A stretch of 64,000 nt of DNA from Nymphaea colorata (lineage: Eukaryota; Streptophyta; Magnoliopsida; Nymphaeales; Nymphaeaceae). A model generated the notes under the pieces. It worked only from the letters and a program-made list of their open reading frames with translations, made no database searches and was not told the DNA's origin. Position 1 is the stretch's first letter, and every line of letters begins with the position of its first letter. The stretch is from positions 15,030,578 through 15,094,577 of the forward strand of contig NC_045149.1 in NCBI RefSeq assembly GCF_008831285.2. Direction: 5' to 3'. Positions 37,366 to 49,731 of this stretch are shown here, piece by piece. The position numbers and the translations under genes are program-made.

Positions 37366-38190
37366 ATCCACAACTGCTTAGCGTCGCCTGGTGGATGGAT
37401 AATGAGATTGACTTGCCTGAGATCAATCCCACTTTATAGAATTATTTTATATATATTTTATTTGGAGATGAGAGACATGGTCACGAGAAATTAGTGTGCC
37501 TTATTTTCAGTATTAAAGGCAACAAGAACAGATGAACTTTAAGGTAGAATGTTATATGAAAATGAAGTATATTGGCACCTAACGATGCACCGATGCAGTC
37601 CTAAACTTTGGGAGCAAGAGACGAAACGGAAGAAAGTTTCTGTCTCAGAGTGGGATTTTCTTGAAGAGGATGCGAGGGGAAACACAACCTTAGACGACCA
37701 AAGAAATGACAAAAACTCTTTATAAAATGAAATGTTAAAAACTTTCACCTGTTACATAGTTACATAAAAATAAAACCAAAACAGAATTTACCTTCCAAAA
37801 GATGGAAGTAGGAATTCCATTTCCTACGATCTGCTACTAGATTATCATTTTAGTCAAACTCTATATAGCTAAGCCTAAGAGGAGTCTCCGATTCGACCAT
37901 TTACATTGTTTTTGTCCGGGTGGTACAAGCAAAGGCTTGTATGAAAAAACATTTTAACGGAAGAAAGGCCTAAATTGAGAATAGAAAGTTTCATGAAAAT
38001 GTCCATGGAGTTGTTCACATTTCCTTTGAAACAGACCTCCGTTAGAGGATCAACAGATTTCAGGCTTGTTTTAGATATTATCAATGAAAATCTGGATTGT
38101 AAATGAACGTTTCTGAAAGGAAAGGAAAGGAATGGTCGATTGAGCGGATATGCCTCTCGTTGCAAATGAAAGGTCCGATTGTGCTCTCTG

Positions 38191-38270
38191 ATGATGGCAC
38201 CAACTCCGGCGGTCTCGATCAACTTCTCTTCTTCGTTGCTCCCATCGCATCCTCTGCTCACGCTTCCATG

Positions 38271-38306
<36 letters not shown>

Positions 38307-41300
38307 AATGTCACTCTGTCCCTTCACGTTGTAATGCGTAAACGACCGCACACGATAAGATCCGCACGTTTGGATTGAACAAACAATCTCTGTTTCTTTT
38401 TCTCTTCTTTTTCCTGCTGTAGCTGATTGGTTTGCTTTCTCAAAAATCTTAACTTGGACGACCATGCCATTTGATCTCTCGAGTAGGCAAAGACATTAAT
38501 GCGGGTTTGCTGCTGGATTTGGATTCATTTTTAGGCCAGGCTCTTGGTTTTCGTGATTTATTTAACGGTCGCTTCAAATGGCCGAGACCAACGATTTCAC
38601 GTATTGAAAGGAAGGAGGGGAGTTTTGGCGATCCTGTAACTCGCAAGCATTTCATTTTGATCTCTTTGGTTGCATTTGGCTGTTATGGGGAATCCCCTGC
38701 TTCTGGGAAGGTGAAGAAGACTTCTTACGACGGGAAGCGGTTGCTGGAGCAGAATAGGAAGATACAAGCGGCAAACAATGCGCCTAAAGGCTTTCCTAAC
38801 TTCGTCAGAGAAGGTATGTGTGACCACCCTTTTCCCTTCCCTTAGCTGTTGCATGCCCGTGTGCGTTTCACTGAAGTAGGCAATTCAGTGGCTTCTTGTA
38901 GTTCTTTTCTTGGCCCGTATAGATTCTTATTAGAACCAGGCAATTCAGTGACTTCTTGGGGTGCTCTTATTTCGTGTGAAGATGTCGTTTTGAACTGCCT
39001 CAACTGTTTGATCAATTGCAAGTGTTCGATTGTTCAGGATTTCAGGTCAAAGTTGTGACCCCTGAGCAATATGTAACAACTGACTCGGGGTTGATTTACT
39101 TGGACATTGTGGTTGGACAGGGTGATTGCCCGAAGCTCGGCCAGCAGGTTTATGTTTTGCATATTCTTCTCCTATTTACTGCATTTCTTGTTAGATAAGA
39201 CATGGCAGCAAAATAAGCCTGAGCGTTGATAGAAATGGAAGTGGATTATTGGAATTTTCCACATACTTCATTAGCATGTCGGTAATCATTGCCAATTGAT
39301 CGCCCTAGTTTTGGGAACTGGTGCATGATGAATAAAATGGAAAAACATGTTAATGGCAACTAGAAATAGCAGATTTGGCAAATTAGCTGAAATTTAAGTC
39401 ACAAGATGGATCGTGGATGAAGTGCACTTGACAACATATTCAGAGAAAGACAATCGAAACTTAAAACGATTCATGTAAGAGTTAATGAACGTACAATCGG
39501 AAGAATATGCTCAAAGAAGCAAGCAAGCTAGATTTCCTACTCCTAAAGTAGAGTTGAAAATTCCATTTGATCAGACGTGTGTTTTTCCTGCTGAGGAATT
39601 CATTTCAAGATTTACATTACATCCCTCTTGTGGTAAAAAACGTAGCGGCACATTTTAAATGCATGTCATTTTTCACATAAAAGAAATTAAAAGGAGATGA
39701 AGCTCCCTTTTTTTTCATTGTTTCATGAATCGCATATCTGTATTGTCATCTTCTAGGTTGTTCATTTCCAAATATGCATGTAGATGCCACTAGTGCTTTT
39801 CTCCATCCTGTCTATTATTGGAGAGCCTGTGATGCCTGATGTCAGTGGTTGATTTGTAATGTGCTTGATTGATGTCAAGTTTTATGGAAGCGGTGTCCAT
39901 TTCTATGATTCCAATTTATTCTGTACTTGACTCAGAAATATTGTTCAAAGAGGACGAGTTATTACTCAAGTGGAGAAATAATGCCCTACCATGGCTAGGA
40001 CATGGAAAACAGTAATAATTGTAAATTATCCCTGTTTGGTTGGGTTTCTGTAAATTTTTGTTGTTGTAGTGTAGAGGAAAAATGCATTCTCATCTTTGCA
40101 GTTTGTAACATCTGCGACACAAATCACAGTGATCGATGGCTGAGACAAATGTATCCTAACATTTCCTCCATGGCAGGTGATATTTCATTACATTGGCTAT
40201 AATGAATCAGGTCGACGGATTGATAGCACTTATGCCCAGGGGTCTCCTGCCAGGATCCGGTTAGGCACTAATGCCCTTGTTCCAGGTTAGATGAGACCAC
40301 AATCTTAAGTTGGTGACTGTGTCATGCTTGTATTAGTAACTTATGACTTTGATTTGGTCTTTTTTTGGATAAAATATGAATTTCAGGGTTTGAGGAAGGT
40401 CTGAAAGAGATGAGGCCTGGTGGTAAGCGAAGGTTAATCATCCCTCCAGAGCTCGGTCCTCCTGTGAGTCTTGTTTTCTTTAGTTTTGGCATTTTTTTTT
40501 TATGTTTCTAGTTACGCTTTTGTTCTCCCGCTGGTTTCTATTTACTGTTACTGGGATGAATTTACATCTGTTCCACCATAGTTGTCATATTCCAGGCCTT
40601 AAGCATCTCGAATGTCTTTATTCTCGTTACACACATTATTGTATGTAAACAGTGGGCCACATTCCTTAAAAGGCTATATTCTTCGGGAATTTGTGAAAAG
40701 ACGCAATAATCTGTACTCCCAACTGCTGCTTCCATTTTGCCTGTCAATTTAATTTTCTTCAATTGCTTGAGGTTGTGGGTGACTGACAGCCGATATCCTG
40801 CCTACCTTAACAGCTTGTTGTCTTTATTTGGTGTTAATGTTAATTTCTCTTGGTATTCTTTTGGTATATGTCATTGCCCATTTCCAAGAATCATGAATCT
40901 GACTTAAATTTGAATATGATCCATTCATAACCATCAACCACCTTATGATCCATTTCTTTGATGCGTGTGATTCATTTCTGGACGTGCAGCCCATGGTTTA
41001 CCAAAATGTTTTTCAGATCTGCTTTGTCTAGTGTGATATATAAATTTGTATAGTTCGTGAAATTTAACAACGTAATCAAAATCTGCCTATCATTTCCAAG
41101 TCATGCTTTTTCTGAAACTCGTCACATTTTACTACCTAAACCTGTCTTACTTGTGAAACTGCAAAATGATTTGAACTTGTTTTTGTCCTCTTATAGAACC
41201 TGTTCCAAGTATCATGGTGACAATGCCAGACATCGCTGCTATTTAACATGTATTTAACTGATCTTTCAATCAAGAGGTCTGGTCTTCTAATTTTGCCTAA

Positions 41301-41444
41301 GACTTGTGCCTTTGCTGGTCTCAGGTTGGTCCTTCTACATTCTTTAGTTCTAAACAGTTCGAGGTATTCGATGTCGAGCTCCTTAGCGTGCAGAACTGTC
41401 AACGGCGGACTATAGGATTTTACTCAGACCTTGTATGCAACTAA
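38191..41444 (+). CDS. FKBP20-2: FKBP-type peptidyl-prolyl isomerase FKBP20-2, chloroplast thylakoid lumen
   Basis: Six exons: 38191-38269, 38535-38813, 39038-39147, 40177-40285, 40387-40463 and 41325-41444, giving 257 aa with matching phases. The N-terminus is Ser/Leu/Pro-rich like a transit peptide. A second hydrophobic stretch, preceded by TRKH (FILISLVAFG...), fits lumen targeting. The FKBP domain (about 140-245) contains VIFHYIGYNESGRRIDSTY and LVPGFEEGLKEMRPGGKRR. The tail QNCQRRTIGFYSDLVCN holds two cysteines (243 and 256), the feature of FKBP20-2, a redox-active lumen immunophilin needed for photosystem II supercomplex accumulation in Arabidopsis. The exon 2 acceptor is uncertain; 38535 has the best pyrimidine tract, and 38484 or 38487 would also keep frame. 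The ATG at 38194 is an equal alternative. Confidence 0.88.
38275..38302. repeat. (CT)n microsatellite in FKBP20-2 intron 1
   Basis: Roughly 14 CT units begin just after the first splice donor. Confidence 0.9.
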
Positions 41445-42775
41445 GGTATCAGACGTGTGCTCTCTGCTGTGGATCTCACACATATACTGATATACAAGCA
41501 TGCATGTATTTATAATTATATATGTACTGAAATCTCCTTGCGCTCAGAGTTCTCCTACATTCATCATGTCAAACTCATTTCAGATATTTATGAAGGCTTT
41601 TTAAGCAATGTGAGACACTAACAGGTTACAGGCTTGACGGAGCTACAAATCTGCAGTTAGGAATCAGGATGTGCACAAGAAGGTTTAAAGGATAGATTTT
41701 ACGTAAATCACGAAGATGGTACTTTCTCGGCTGAGCTTAAAAAAGATTCATGGAGGACACTCGTTCTGCAAACTAGAAGATACCGTCACTGAAGGATTTC
41801 ATCATGTTCTGGAAGTACAAGCTTTAACTGATTTGTCTAGCCATACCAGTGGTTTTCATTGAGAAAGTGGCCACAGAACTCGCATCATTTTCCTATGTTT
41901 CTATCCAGAGTTAATGACTCTTCGCAAACTAATAAAAATTTTTCATGGACCTTTTTTGAATTGAGAGAAATCCTTCGTTGTTCGACGGCACTGCCTGTTG
42001 GTATCTCAGATATCTTAAACGAGCGAAAGTAGGAAACAATAATTCTAACCCACTGCAGGAAGACGTGGCCAAGACCATCAGAAGTTTCTTGGGCGTTTTC
42101 AACTATCTGCCAAAAAGAGTTGCTTTTAGAGGCATAAAGGGCTGTTTTCCTTTTTCTCCTTTTCCCTTCCTTGAAAAGGAGGTTTCTGAAATAAAAATAT
42201 ATCACTAACACCTATTCTCAGCATCATGGCATCACTTTGGGGACTTGATGAAGAAGGATATTGAAGAACACAGAGAAGCACTGTTGTGGAATTTCTCTTT
42301 GCACACCGAGTCACTCACCCCGTGACATTTGTCCATCCTGCCGCTGCCACTCACCAGTTGGACCAAATCCATTGAAGCATATTAAACTATATGAATTTGG
42401 ATAATATCTCATCAGGGGAATCGGTGGTGGCAACGGTGTGCTGTCAACTAAGGACCGTGCCGCATCACCCACTGGATTCCAACGAGAAATGTCTGTGTAA
42501 ATGCACCCTTACCCCAGTCAGCTAATGCCCAAGTAAAGATGATCCTCAAATTCTATTGCTGAAGTCACAACGGCCATAACTTCTCCTGTGGATCATCCAA
42601 CAAGTAGTGGAACACGGCGGGCAATTTTGCAGTCACGCACCAACTTTGATTTGTGAATGAACTCTTTATAACAACCTAATCCCAACTGGAATTAATTAAA
42701 GTACACAGATATAAAGAAAAATTATTTACACAAAAATATGACATCTACATAAAACCTTTGCTATATCACGTCTCA

Positions 42776-42824
<49 letters not shown>

Positions 42825-43390
42825 TTCTAGCTCATAATCCTGTTAGGCCTTACCTGCAGCAACAACATTCAACATTTCAATATATATATATATATATGTA
42901 CGTTACTGTTCATCTTCTAGCTCATAATCCTGCTAGGCCTTACCTGCAGCAACAACATTCAATATTTCAATAACATCAAGAAATTCAAGACCAATAACGA
43001 ATCTGAAAATAAGATTGAAATAAGCCTTAATTTAACTAATCTGAAAACAAGTTTTCCATAACATTCTCAAAGAAGCCTTTGTTGTGTAGTAACAACAGAA
43101 ATAATAAAAGATAACAGCATGCATCGTAAAATATACATGGATGAAAAGAGGCCCCTGCAGTAGCAGGAACCTCCTCTTACTGAATTCTAACCTCAGATGA
43201 GTGGAAGACAAGCAAGCAGAAATCAACGAGCTGTCACTGATCGGGTCGAGAACTGAACTAATTATCCCTTTTGCTAAACCTTCATCAACATATAAGCATC
43301 ATTTTCTTGCTTTTCCAAATGAATCTCACAACAGTCTGCCATTTGCATAAATACTGAATTTTGAACCTTGTTCTCCATCTTATAGAGAAT
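41445..43390. other. intergenic DNA downstream of FKBP20-2
   Basis: The first few hundred bases are probably 3'UTR. No supported gene. It holds a TA microsatellite and a 90-bp duplication at 42776-42970. Confidence 0.55.
42776..42970. repeat. (AT)n microsatellite plus 90-bp tandem duplication
   Basis: An AT run (about 42778-42820) is followed by CATCTTCTAGCTCATAATCC at 42821 and again at 42911 (period 90 bp), each copy ending in AACATTCAAYATTTCAAT. The two copies are nearly identical. Confidence 0.9.
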
Positions 43391-43517
43391 TCAAGAACTG
43401 GGTAGCACCACTCTCAACAATCCATTCTCCCATACAAGAATTACCTTTTTCACCAGAAATGACCAGAGTATGGTTAACCTTCACATCATCGGACACTTCT
43501 GCCCGACCAACATCAAT

Positions 43518-44437
43518 CTAACTTAGATAAGCACGAAGCTCACGAATCTGTTCAGCTGAGATAGAGGCTTTCCCTCCACTAGAGTTAGTAGCATCAGAAG
43601 TAGATTTTTTTTCACTGGAAGGTTTCCCACGACTATTCTTCTTTTCAGGATGGAGGTCCCAACAAAAATCCACTGCGTCTTCTTGCAGTGAGTGCATTTG
43701 CGATGAGGTCGGGCAGCTCCTACAGGACCACGGCTAACAAGGGCAGACCTCTCATTATACGAGATGTAATCCCTTTTTTTTCTAGTAATAACAAGGCGTC
43801 ATTGCTCTTCAGCCTCTACTCGAGAGTAAACATCTTCAATACTAGGTAGCCTGTCAGAATTAAGGATTTAACTCTTTATACCTTCAAAATCATCATTCAA
43901 CCCTGCTAAAAATAGGAATACCCTATTCTCCCATTCTTTGGCTAAATAACGCACTTGATCTTGAGGACAATCCCAAGTGTCATCAGAGTAGTAGTCAAGT
44001 TCCTTCCACTTAGATTTCAAAGTGGCATACAAATCTGTTACAGAGTGATCACCTTGTCGTAGAGAATAGACATCCTTCATCAACTGATACACCCGAACAA
44101 TTTTCTTCTTTTGGCCATACATCTGCTCAAGTATAACCCACATATCCCACGCAGTCCTCTTGCGAAGAATGAGGGGACAATCCAAGTCTTAACTTGGTTG
44201 TCCTCAACAAACCGCGTGTCCCAAGTAACATTAGTCTCTGCCGGTTCAATCTTCCTCCTGTTTATATACGCAATTCTACCTCGACCTGCAATCCCCATAG
44301 TCATAGCAGCGGACCATTGGAGGTAGTTCTCTTTGGTAAGGCGAATAGTGGTGGCCTGAACAGGTATATTTTCAGTTCTAACACCCCCCAACCTCAGTCT
44401 GACCAGTGTTCACAGTAGAGGAGGATGATTCAGCCAT
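43518..44437 (-). pseudogene. Copia gag, frameshifted
   Basis: The minus-strand ATG at 44437 starts MAESSSSTVNT. Segments with the Copia Gag features are readable in separate frames: LTKENYLQWS near the start, then the UBN2-like AWDMWVILEQMYG...LMKDVYSLRQGD (43868-44185), then a zinc-knuckle relic with only the first Cys pair (CTHC). Breaks include a frameshift in a G run near 44388, another near 44150, a lesion in the zinc knuckle, and a stop at 43518 before the protease. Non-functional. Confidence 0.8.
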
Positions 44438-45308
44438 GACCACAAATCAATATTGCAGAGAGACAGGGCTGCGGCAGGCAAGACAGTGGCAGGCGTCCCC
44501 TGGCACGGCCCAAAGAACCAACGGTAGAAGAAGACAAGCTAGGCGACAGCGGACGGCGACACCTACACGAGCGGCGCAGCGGCAAGCTAGGGGCGTTCCA
44601 AGTGCAAGGCGACGCCAGAAACCAACGGCTAAGATGGCAGCGATGCGGGTGGCAACAGAGACCGTCGGGCGAGCAGCAAGGCAGCAACGTTGTGCAGCAG
44701 CTAGACTTCAGTGCCAGAGAACAGCGACAGAGAGCTGAACTATTGCTCAAACACTGCCGCAGGGAACTGGGTAGCAGGCGATGCAGGCAGCAGAGTGTCG
44801 GGCGATGGAGAACGTCAACACCAGAACAGGCAGCGTCTAGCGATGCAGTAGGTGACGCCAGAACTTCACGGCGGCAGAAACAGGGCGACAGGAAGCAAAG
44901 GCGACAACGCTGGAGCCAACGGCCGAAAGCACCGTCGGGGACAATGTCAAAGGCGCAGAGTGCAGCGGCACGCAGGGTCCCACACACGTCGGGCAATGCT
45001 AAGCGGTGATGCTGGGAGCACGGGCGGCGATGACGATGCTAGATGGAGCAGCAAGGCCCAGCGACATCGCTCCACTGTCGATGCACAGGAACACACGGGA
45101 AGGAACGGGCGATCTGGACAGCAGTGAGATCCGGTCCAGAGTGAACAGTACAACCAGAATCACTTTGGCCATTGGGCGATGCCGGAACTTCACGGCAAAA
45201 CAGGCAGGGGCGGGACGTTCACAATGACAGCATAAATCTTCCTTCACCACGAGCAATGACAGCATAAATCTTCCTTCACCATGAGCACAGTAGAAAGATC
45301 AGAACCGA

Positions 45309-45325
45309 TTTGGCTCTAATACCCA
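45309..45325 (-). other. primer-binding site of the Copia element
   Basis: Directly inside the LTR, the minus strand reads TGGGTATTAGAGCC, close to the TGGTATCAGAGCC complement of initiator tRNA-Met used by plant Copia elements. Confidence 0.7.
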
Positions 45326-45554
45326 TGAAGAAACGGTAAAAACGAGTAAAACGATGAACCCACACAGATGTAACGTGGAAAACCACGGAGGAGGAGGACT
45401 GCTGCCCACTAGCGACCAGACACTCTATCTCATAAACTTTCATTCACACACTAATAATTAGGGTTTACAGAGGTTAAGTAGGGTCATAACCACACACTGG
45501 ATTGGGTCCAAATCTAGACCCAGATAAGAGACCCAAATACCACATATTTCAACA
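45326..45554 (-). repeat. Copia 5' LTR (TG...CA)
   Basis: On the minus strand it begins TGTTGAAATATG (45554) and ends TTTCTTCA (45326), followed by the primer-binding site. At 229 bp it is short for an LTR. No partner LTR was found to the left. Confidence 0.75.
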
Positions 45555-46346
45555 GTTTCAATTGCATATAATTGAAATTTTTAACTTGATGAAGAGACCC
45601 AGATAGTTCCTAAGTCTCACGGGACTATTTCCCCTCCTGTTGTAGAGGGTTCATTGCATCTTTTGTGCTCATAATCAGATGATCACACGTAAACTCTTAA
45701 AACTGACCATTAAATCGATATATCAAGTAGGTCATGCATTGGTTGCATCAATCAGTCAGCTAATTACCTCCATTGCATCTAATTGACATTTTCAATTTCA
45801 TGGTAAAGACGTAGCTTCATCAAGTTCCTTGAGCAGTACCCAGGTCTCTTGGGACTGTTTCCCCTCTTGTTGTAGAGGGTTCATCGCATCTTTTGCGCTC
45901 ATAATTAGATGATCACACATAAACTCCTCAAGCTAACCATTATACCGATGCATCATGTCTATTATTCGATCATTTGTTTCAATTGCATCTAATTGACATT
46001 TTCAACTTGATGAAGGGAACATTGCTTCATCAAGTTCCTTGAGCAGTACCCAGGTCTCTTGGGACTGTTTCCCCTCTTGTTGTAGAGGGTTTCATCGCAT
46101 ATTTTGCGTTCATAATGAGATAATGACACATAAACTCTTAAAACTAACGATTATACCGATGCATTAAGTTGGTGATGCAATGGTTGTGTCTATCGGTTAG
46201 CCAATTATTTCAATCGCAACTAATTGACCTTTTTAACTCGATGGAAGGGCCGATGTTTCAACAAGATCCTTAAGCAGTTCTCAGGTCTCATGGGACAGTT
46301 TCCTCTCTTGTTGTATAGGATTCATCACATCTTATACACTCATAAT
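45555..46346. repeat. satellite-like tandem array, segment 1 (~230-bp monomers)
   Basis: About 3.4 monomers. Each has GTTGTAGAGGGTTCATCGCA, TCATAATTAGATGATCACAC, GATGCATCAAGTTGGCCATG and TGCATCTAATTGACATTTT in that order. The segment starts at the Copia LTR and ends at the left target duplication of the hAT element. Confidence 0.95.
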
Positions 46347-49300
46347 CAATGTTATTTGTATCGTACGATACGGACGCGTATCGTACGATACGTATCGTAT
46401 AGGTCAAGAAAACCTATACGATACACTGTTTAAATACGATACGCGTACGTATCGTACGTATCGTGCGATATGGTGACTGTATCGCACGATACGTGCGATA
46501 CACCCCTGTATCGCACGATACGGGGGTGAAATTAAAAAAGGGGCTCAGGCCCCTTTTTTTGCGTCTTATTTTGAAACGAACGCTCCTCTCTCTCTCTTTT
46601 CTTGTTTCTCAACGCTGCTAGAGACGTGGGAGGGAGAGATTTTCTCCATTGCATCAAGATTTGCCGGTGAAGAAGCTTTATTTCTCGTTGTGGGGAGTCT
46701 TGGGACGGTGGGAAGCTTGGAGAAAGAGGGTTTTTTGGTTTTTAACACCAAGAAGGTAAGAAATAACTCATTTTTGCCGTTGAATCGTTCATTTGTCTTA
46801 TTTCCTACATTTATTTGTATGTTTTTACTTGTTTTGTGAAGATATAATGTTGGATCCTGCATGGCAGTGGTGTACAAGGGTGAATCCCAAAGATAGATTA
46901 AGAGGTAAGTGCAATTATTGTAAGCAAATCATATCAGGAAGGATCTCTCGCTTTAAACACCATATAGCTGGTAGACACAGCGATGTGGCTGAATGCAATG
47001 GCTCCCAAGAGAACCCATTGCCAGCGTGTGTAAAGCACCAGTGTCAGGAGCTTCTTGATGCAGTGAAAGCAAGTAGGATTGAAAAGGAAATGAAAGATGC
47101 AGAGGAAGGATATGGGGACCCACATGAAGAGGAAGAAAGTGAAGGTGAAGATGTTCAGCTTGAAGAAGAAGATGTTGGTGTCAGTTTGGGAACAACTAAA
47201 GGGAAAGGCATCATGCGTGGAGGTGGTTCTTCTGCAACTGCAACCAGAAAAAAGAAGAGGTGCAAGTATAAGTTCAGTTTCACGAGAACGTGGCAGGAGT
47301 CATAGTGGTCGTACTGGTGGTGGTAGAGTACCTACTATGAAGTCGAGCAATATGTTTGGTTCGATCAAAAATTTTTTCCCAATTATATTGCTGTTGGTGC
47401 TCAGCCTGAGATTCGTATAGCCATGCAATCAAAGGATATTATTGAAGCAGCAGATGAAACCTTAGGAAGGTGGTTCTATGATGCATCCATTCCCTTCAAT
47501 GCAGCAAACTCTTATCATTATCAGCCTATAGCAGAAGTGATTGTTAGTGTAGGGCGAGGGTATAAAATGCCCTCTTTTCATAAATTGCGAGGTAAAATTC
47601 TCAACAATATAGTTAGAGATGTGAAGACATATTGTGATAAACTAAAATTGAACTGGAAAGCTACAGGATGTAGTGTAATGGCAGATGGGTGGACAGACAT
47701 CAAGAACAGAACATCGGTAAACTTCCTTGTATATTGCCCTCTTGGTACTATGCTCTTAAAATCTGTTGATTTGTCTGATACTCCTAAGACTGCTGATGTG
47801 TTGTTTGGGATTTTTGATAAAGTTATAGAAGAAATTGGGCCTGAAAATGTCGTACAATTTATCACTGATAATGCAGCAACTTATAAAGCTGCAGGTGAAA
47901 TGTTAGCAGCACGATATGGGACATTTTATTGAAGTCAATGTCCTGCTCACTGTGTAAATCTTATGCTTCAGAATCTTGGTGAAAGAGATGATATGAAGTT
48001 GACAGTTCATAGATGCCAAGAAATCACGAAGTTTATTTATAATCATGCTTATGTCTTGAATTTGATGAGGAAATTCACAAATGGGGCTGAATTGATTCGA
48101 CCTGCACAAACACGGTTTGCAACAAATGTTTTGATTGTGCAGGGTATAGTCAAGCAAAGAACTTCTCTCAGGCAGATGTTTTCAAGTGATGATTGGGATG
48201 CATATCCACATGCCTATAAAAGAAGGGTTACGACAGTTGTGGATACCATCTTCGATGCTGACTTTTGGGAATCATGTGTGCACTTATTGAAGATTTGTGT
48301 ACCTCTAGTGAAAGTCCTCAGATTAGTTGATAGTGAAGATAGACCTTCTATTGGATATTTATGCGAGTCTATGGACAGAGCTAAGGAGGCCATTAGAGAT
48401 AATATGAATGGAAAAAAGAAGTTGTACATGCCTATATGAAAGATTATAGATGAAAGGTGGTCTGGACAATTTCATCGCCCACTTCATGCAACAGCCTACT
48501 ACCTAAATCCTGCTATTAGATATCTTCCCACGTTTAAGAAGGACAGAGAGGTCGAGTATGGCATGTTGGATTGTATTGATGTATTAGTAAGTGATAGTAA
48601 AGAATAAAACGCTATCCATATGTCGATCAACAAATATGATACGGCATCTAGTACCATGGCAAGAGACACAGCAGTTCGATGCAGGACAACTATGCGTCCA
48701 GGTATTAGAAAAAGAGACTTTATACTTTTTGTTGTTTAGCTTTTAATTTTTATACATATTTATTCTGACAACATTTTTACTTTCCATCTGTTATTAGATT
48801 TGTGGTGGGAAAGGTTTGGGCCTGATTGCCCAGAATTAAGGAAGCTTGCAATTAGAATCCTCAGCCAAACATGTAGTGCAACTGGATGTGAAAGAAATTG
48901 GAGTGTATTTCAACACATCCACAGTAAGAAGAGGAATAGGCTGGAACATAAAAGGTTGAATGACCTTGTTTACGTTCATTATAATATGAAGTTGAGACAA
49001 AGGTAAACATTTGTTATACAAAATAGCAAATTCTAATATATATTTTAATCTCTAACCATTTTGATATATTAGATTCTTGGGTTGAAGAAAAACCATCTGC
49101 AATACTTGATGAGGACGATCTTGATTTTTTGAACGGTGAAGGAGCAGCAGAGATTATTGATGAAAGAAAGGCTGGGGGGAGCAATGGAATGTTGGTGACA
49201 TTCCATTTGCAACAGAGGGGATAGAAGAAGCAGTTAATGAAGAAAATGAAGATGATGATGAAGAATGAAGATGATGATGCAAATGACGATTGACAAGGCT

Positions 49301-49731
49301 TTTTGTTTTGAGTTTTGAAAACTATGTCAATATGTTTTGAGTTTTGACTTCTGAACTTATGAATTGTGATGTAATTGAATACTCTTAGGTTGCTTAGTAT
49401 GTTATTTTGTTTTTTGAATGTTTGATTTCTTATTTTGGAATGTCTTGTTCATATGCATACTTCATAGTTCATACTCCATATACATGAATGATGAATGTTC
49501 TTTTAAATACATTTTTCTTGAATTTTTATCATTTTTACTAGTTTTTTCGGATTTTTTTCGAATTTTTCTGATTTTTTTTCTATTTTTTATAAATTTTTAA
49601 TGTTTTTTACAAATTAAAAAATTAATTTTACGATACATTACGATACATTACGATACATTTACGATACGTTACGAAACGGCGTATAGGTCGGCCCGACCGA
49701 TACACAATACGATACGGCAGTGATAACATTG
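46347..49731 (+). mobile_element. hAT-superfamily DNA transposon, 3,385 bp, decayed
   Basis: Flanked by the 8-bp target duplication CTCATAAT (46339-46346 and 49732-49739). Termini are perfect 9-bp inverted repeats, CAATGTTAT ... ATAACATTG. Both subterminal regions are packed with GTATCGTACGATAC/CGATACATTA-type repeats (46356-46530 and 49625-49720), the usual arrangement of hAT transposase binding sites. Internal sequence encodes a broken hAT transposase. It is inserted in a satellite monomer, and the array resumes immediately on the right. Confidence 0.92.
46847..49268 (+). pseudogene. hAT transposase (BED zinc finger, DUF659, hAT C-terminal), broken
   Basis: ATG at 46847. A BED-type zinc finger (Cys22, Cys25, His39, His44) is followed by an acidic stretch. 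The DUF659-type core appears from about 47423 (MADGWTDIKNRTSVNFLVY). The hAT dimerisation region follows near 48800-49000 (CPELRKLAIRILSQTCSATG). Candidate introns at about 48702-48797 and 49003-49070 fit plant hAT genes. Breaks: frame changes near 47275 and 47375, and stops at 47930-47932 and 48437-48439. An acidic, Glu/Asp-rich tail ends the frame near 49268. It cannot make an intact transposase as it stands. Confidence 0.85.

Larger units (their letters stand above)
35342..38190. other. intergenic DNA between the acid phosphatase and FKBP20-2 genes
   Basis: About 2.8 kb. It includes a possible minus-strand transcript start region (36630-37150) and a small secreted-type ORF at 37165-37365; neither is firmly supported. 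The remainder shows no coding signal. Confidence 0.5.
43390..45554 (-). mobile_element. truncated Ty1/Copia LTR retrotransposon (5' LTR to protease)
   Basis: Read on the minus strand the order is: 229-bp LTR (45554-45326), primer-binding site, GC-rich leader (about 45308-44438), gag (from 44437), zinc-knuckle remnant, and the start of protease (WIVESGATQ, plus 43399-43425). No integrase, reverse transcriptase or second LTR is present in the window; homology stops near 43390. The element abuts the tandem array exactly at the LTR edge (45554/45555). Confidence 0.85.

Noticed and set aside
44406-45265. Several ORFs over 70 codons on both strands
   Set aside because: They come from the GC-rich, low-complexity Copia leader and overlap one another without domain content.
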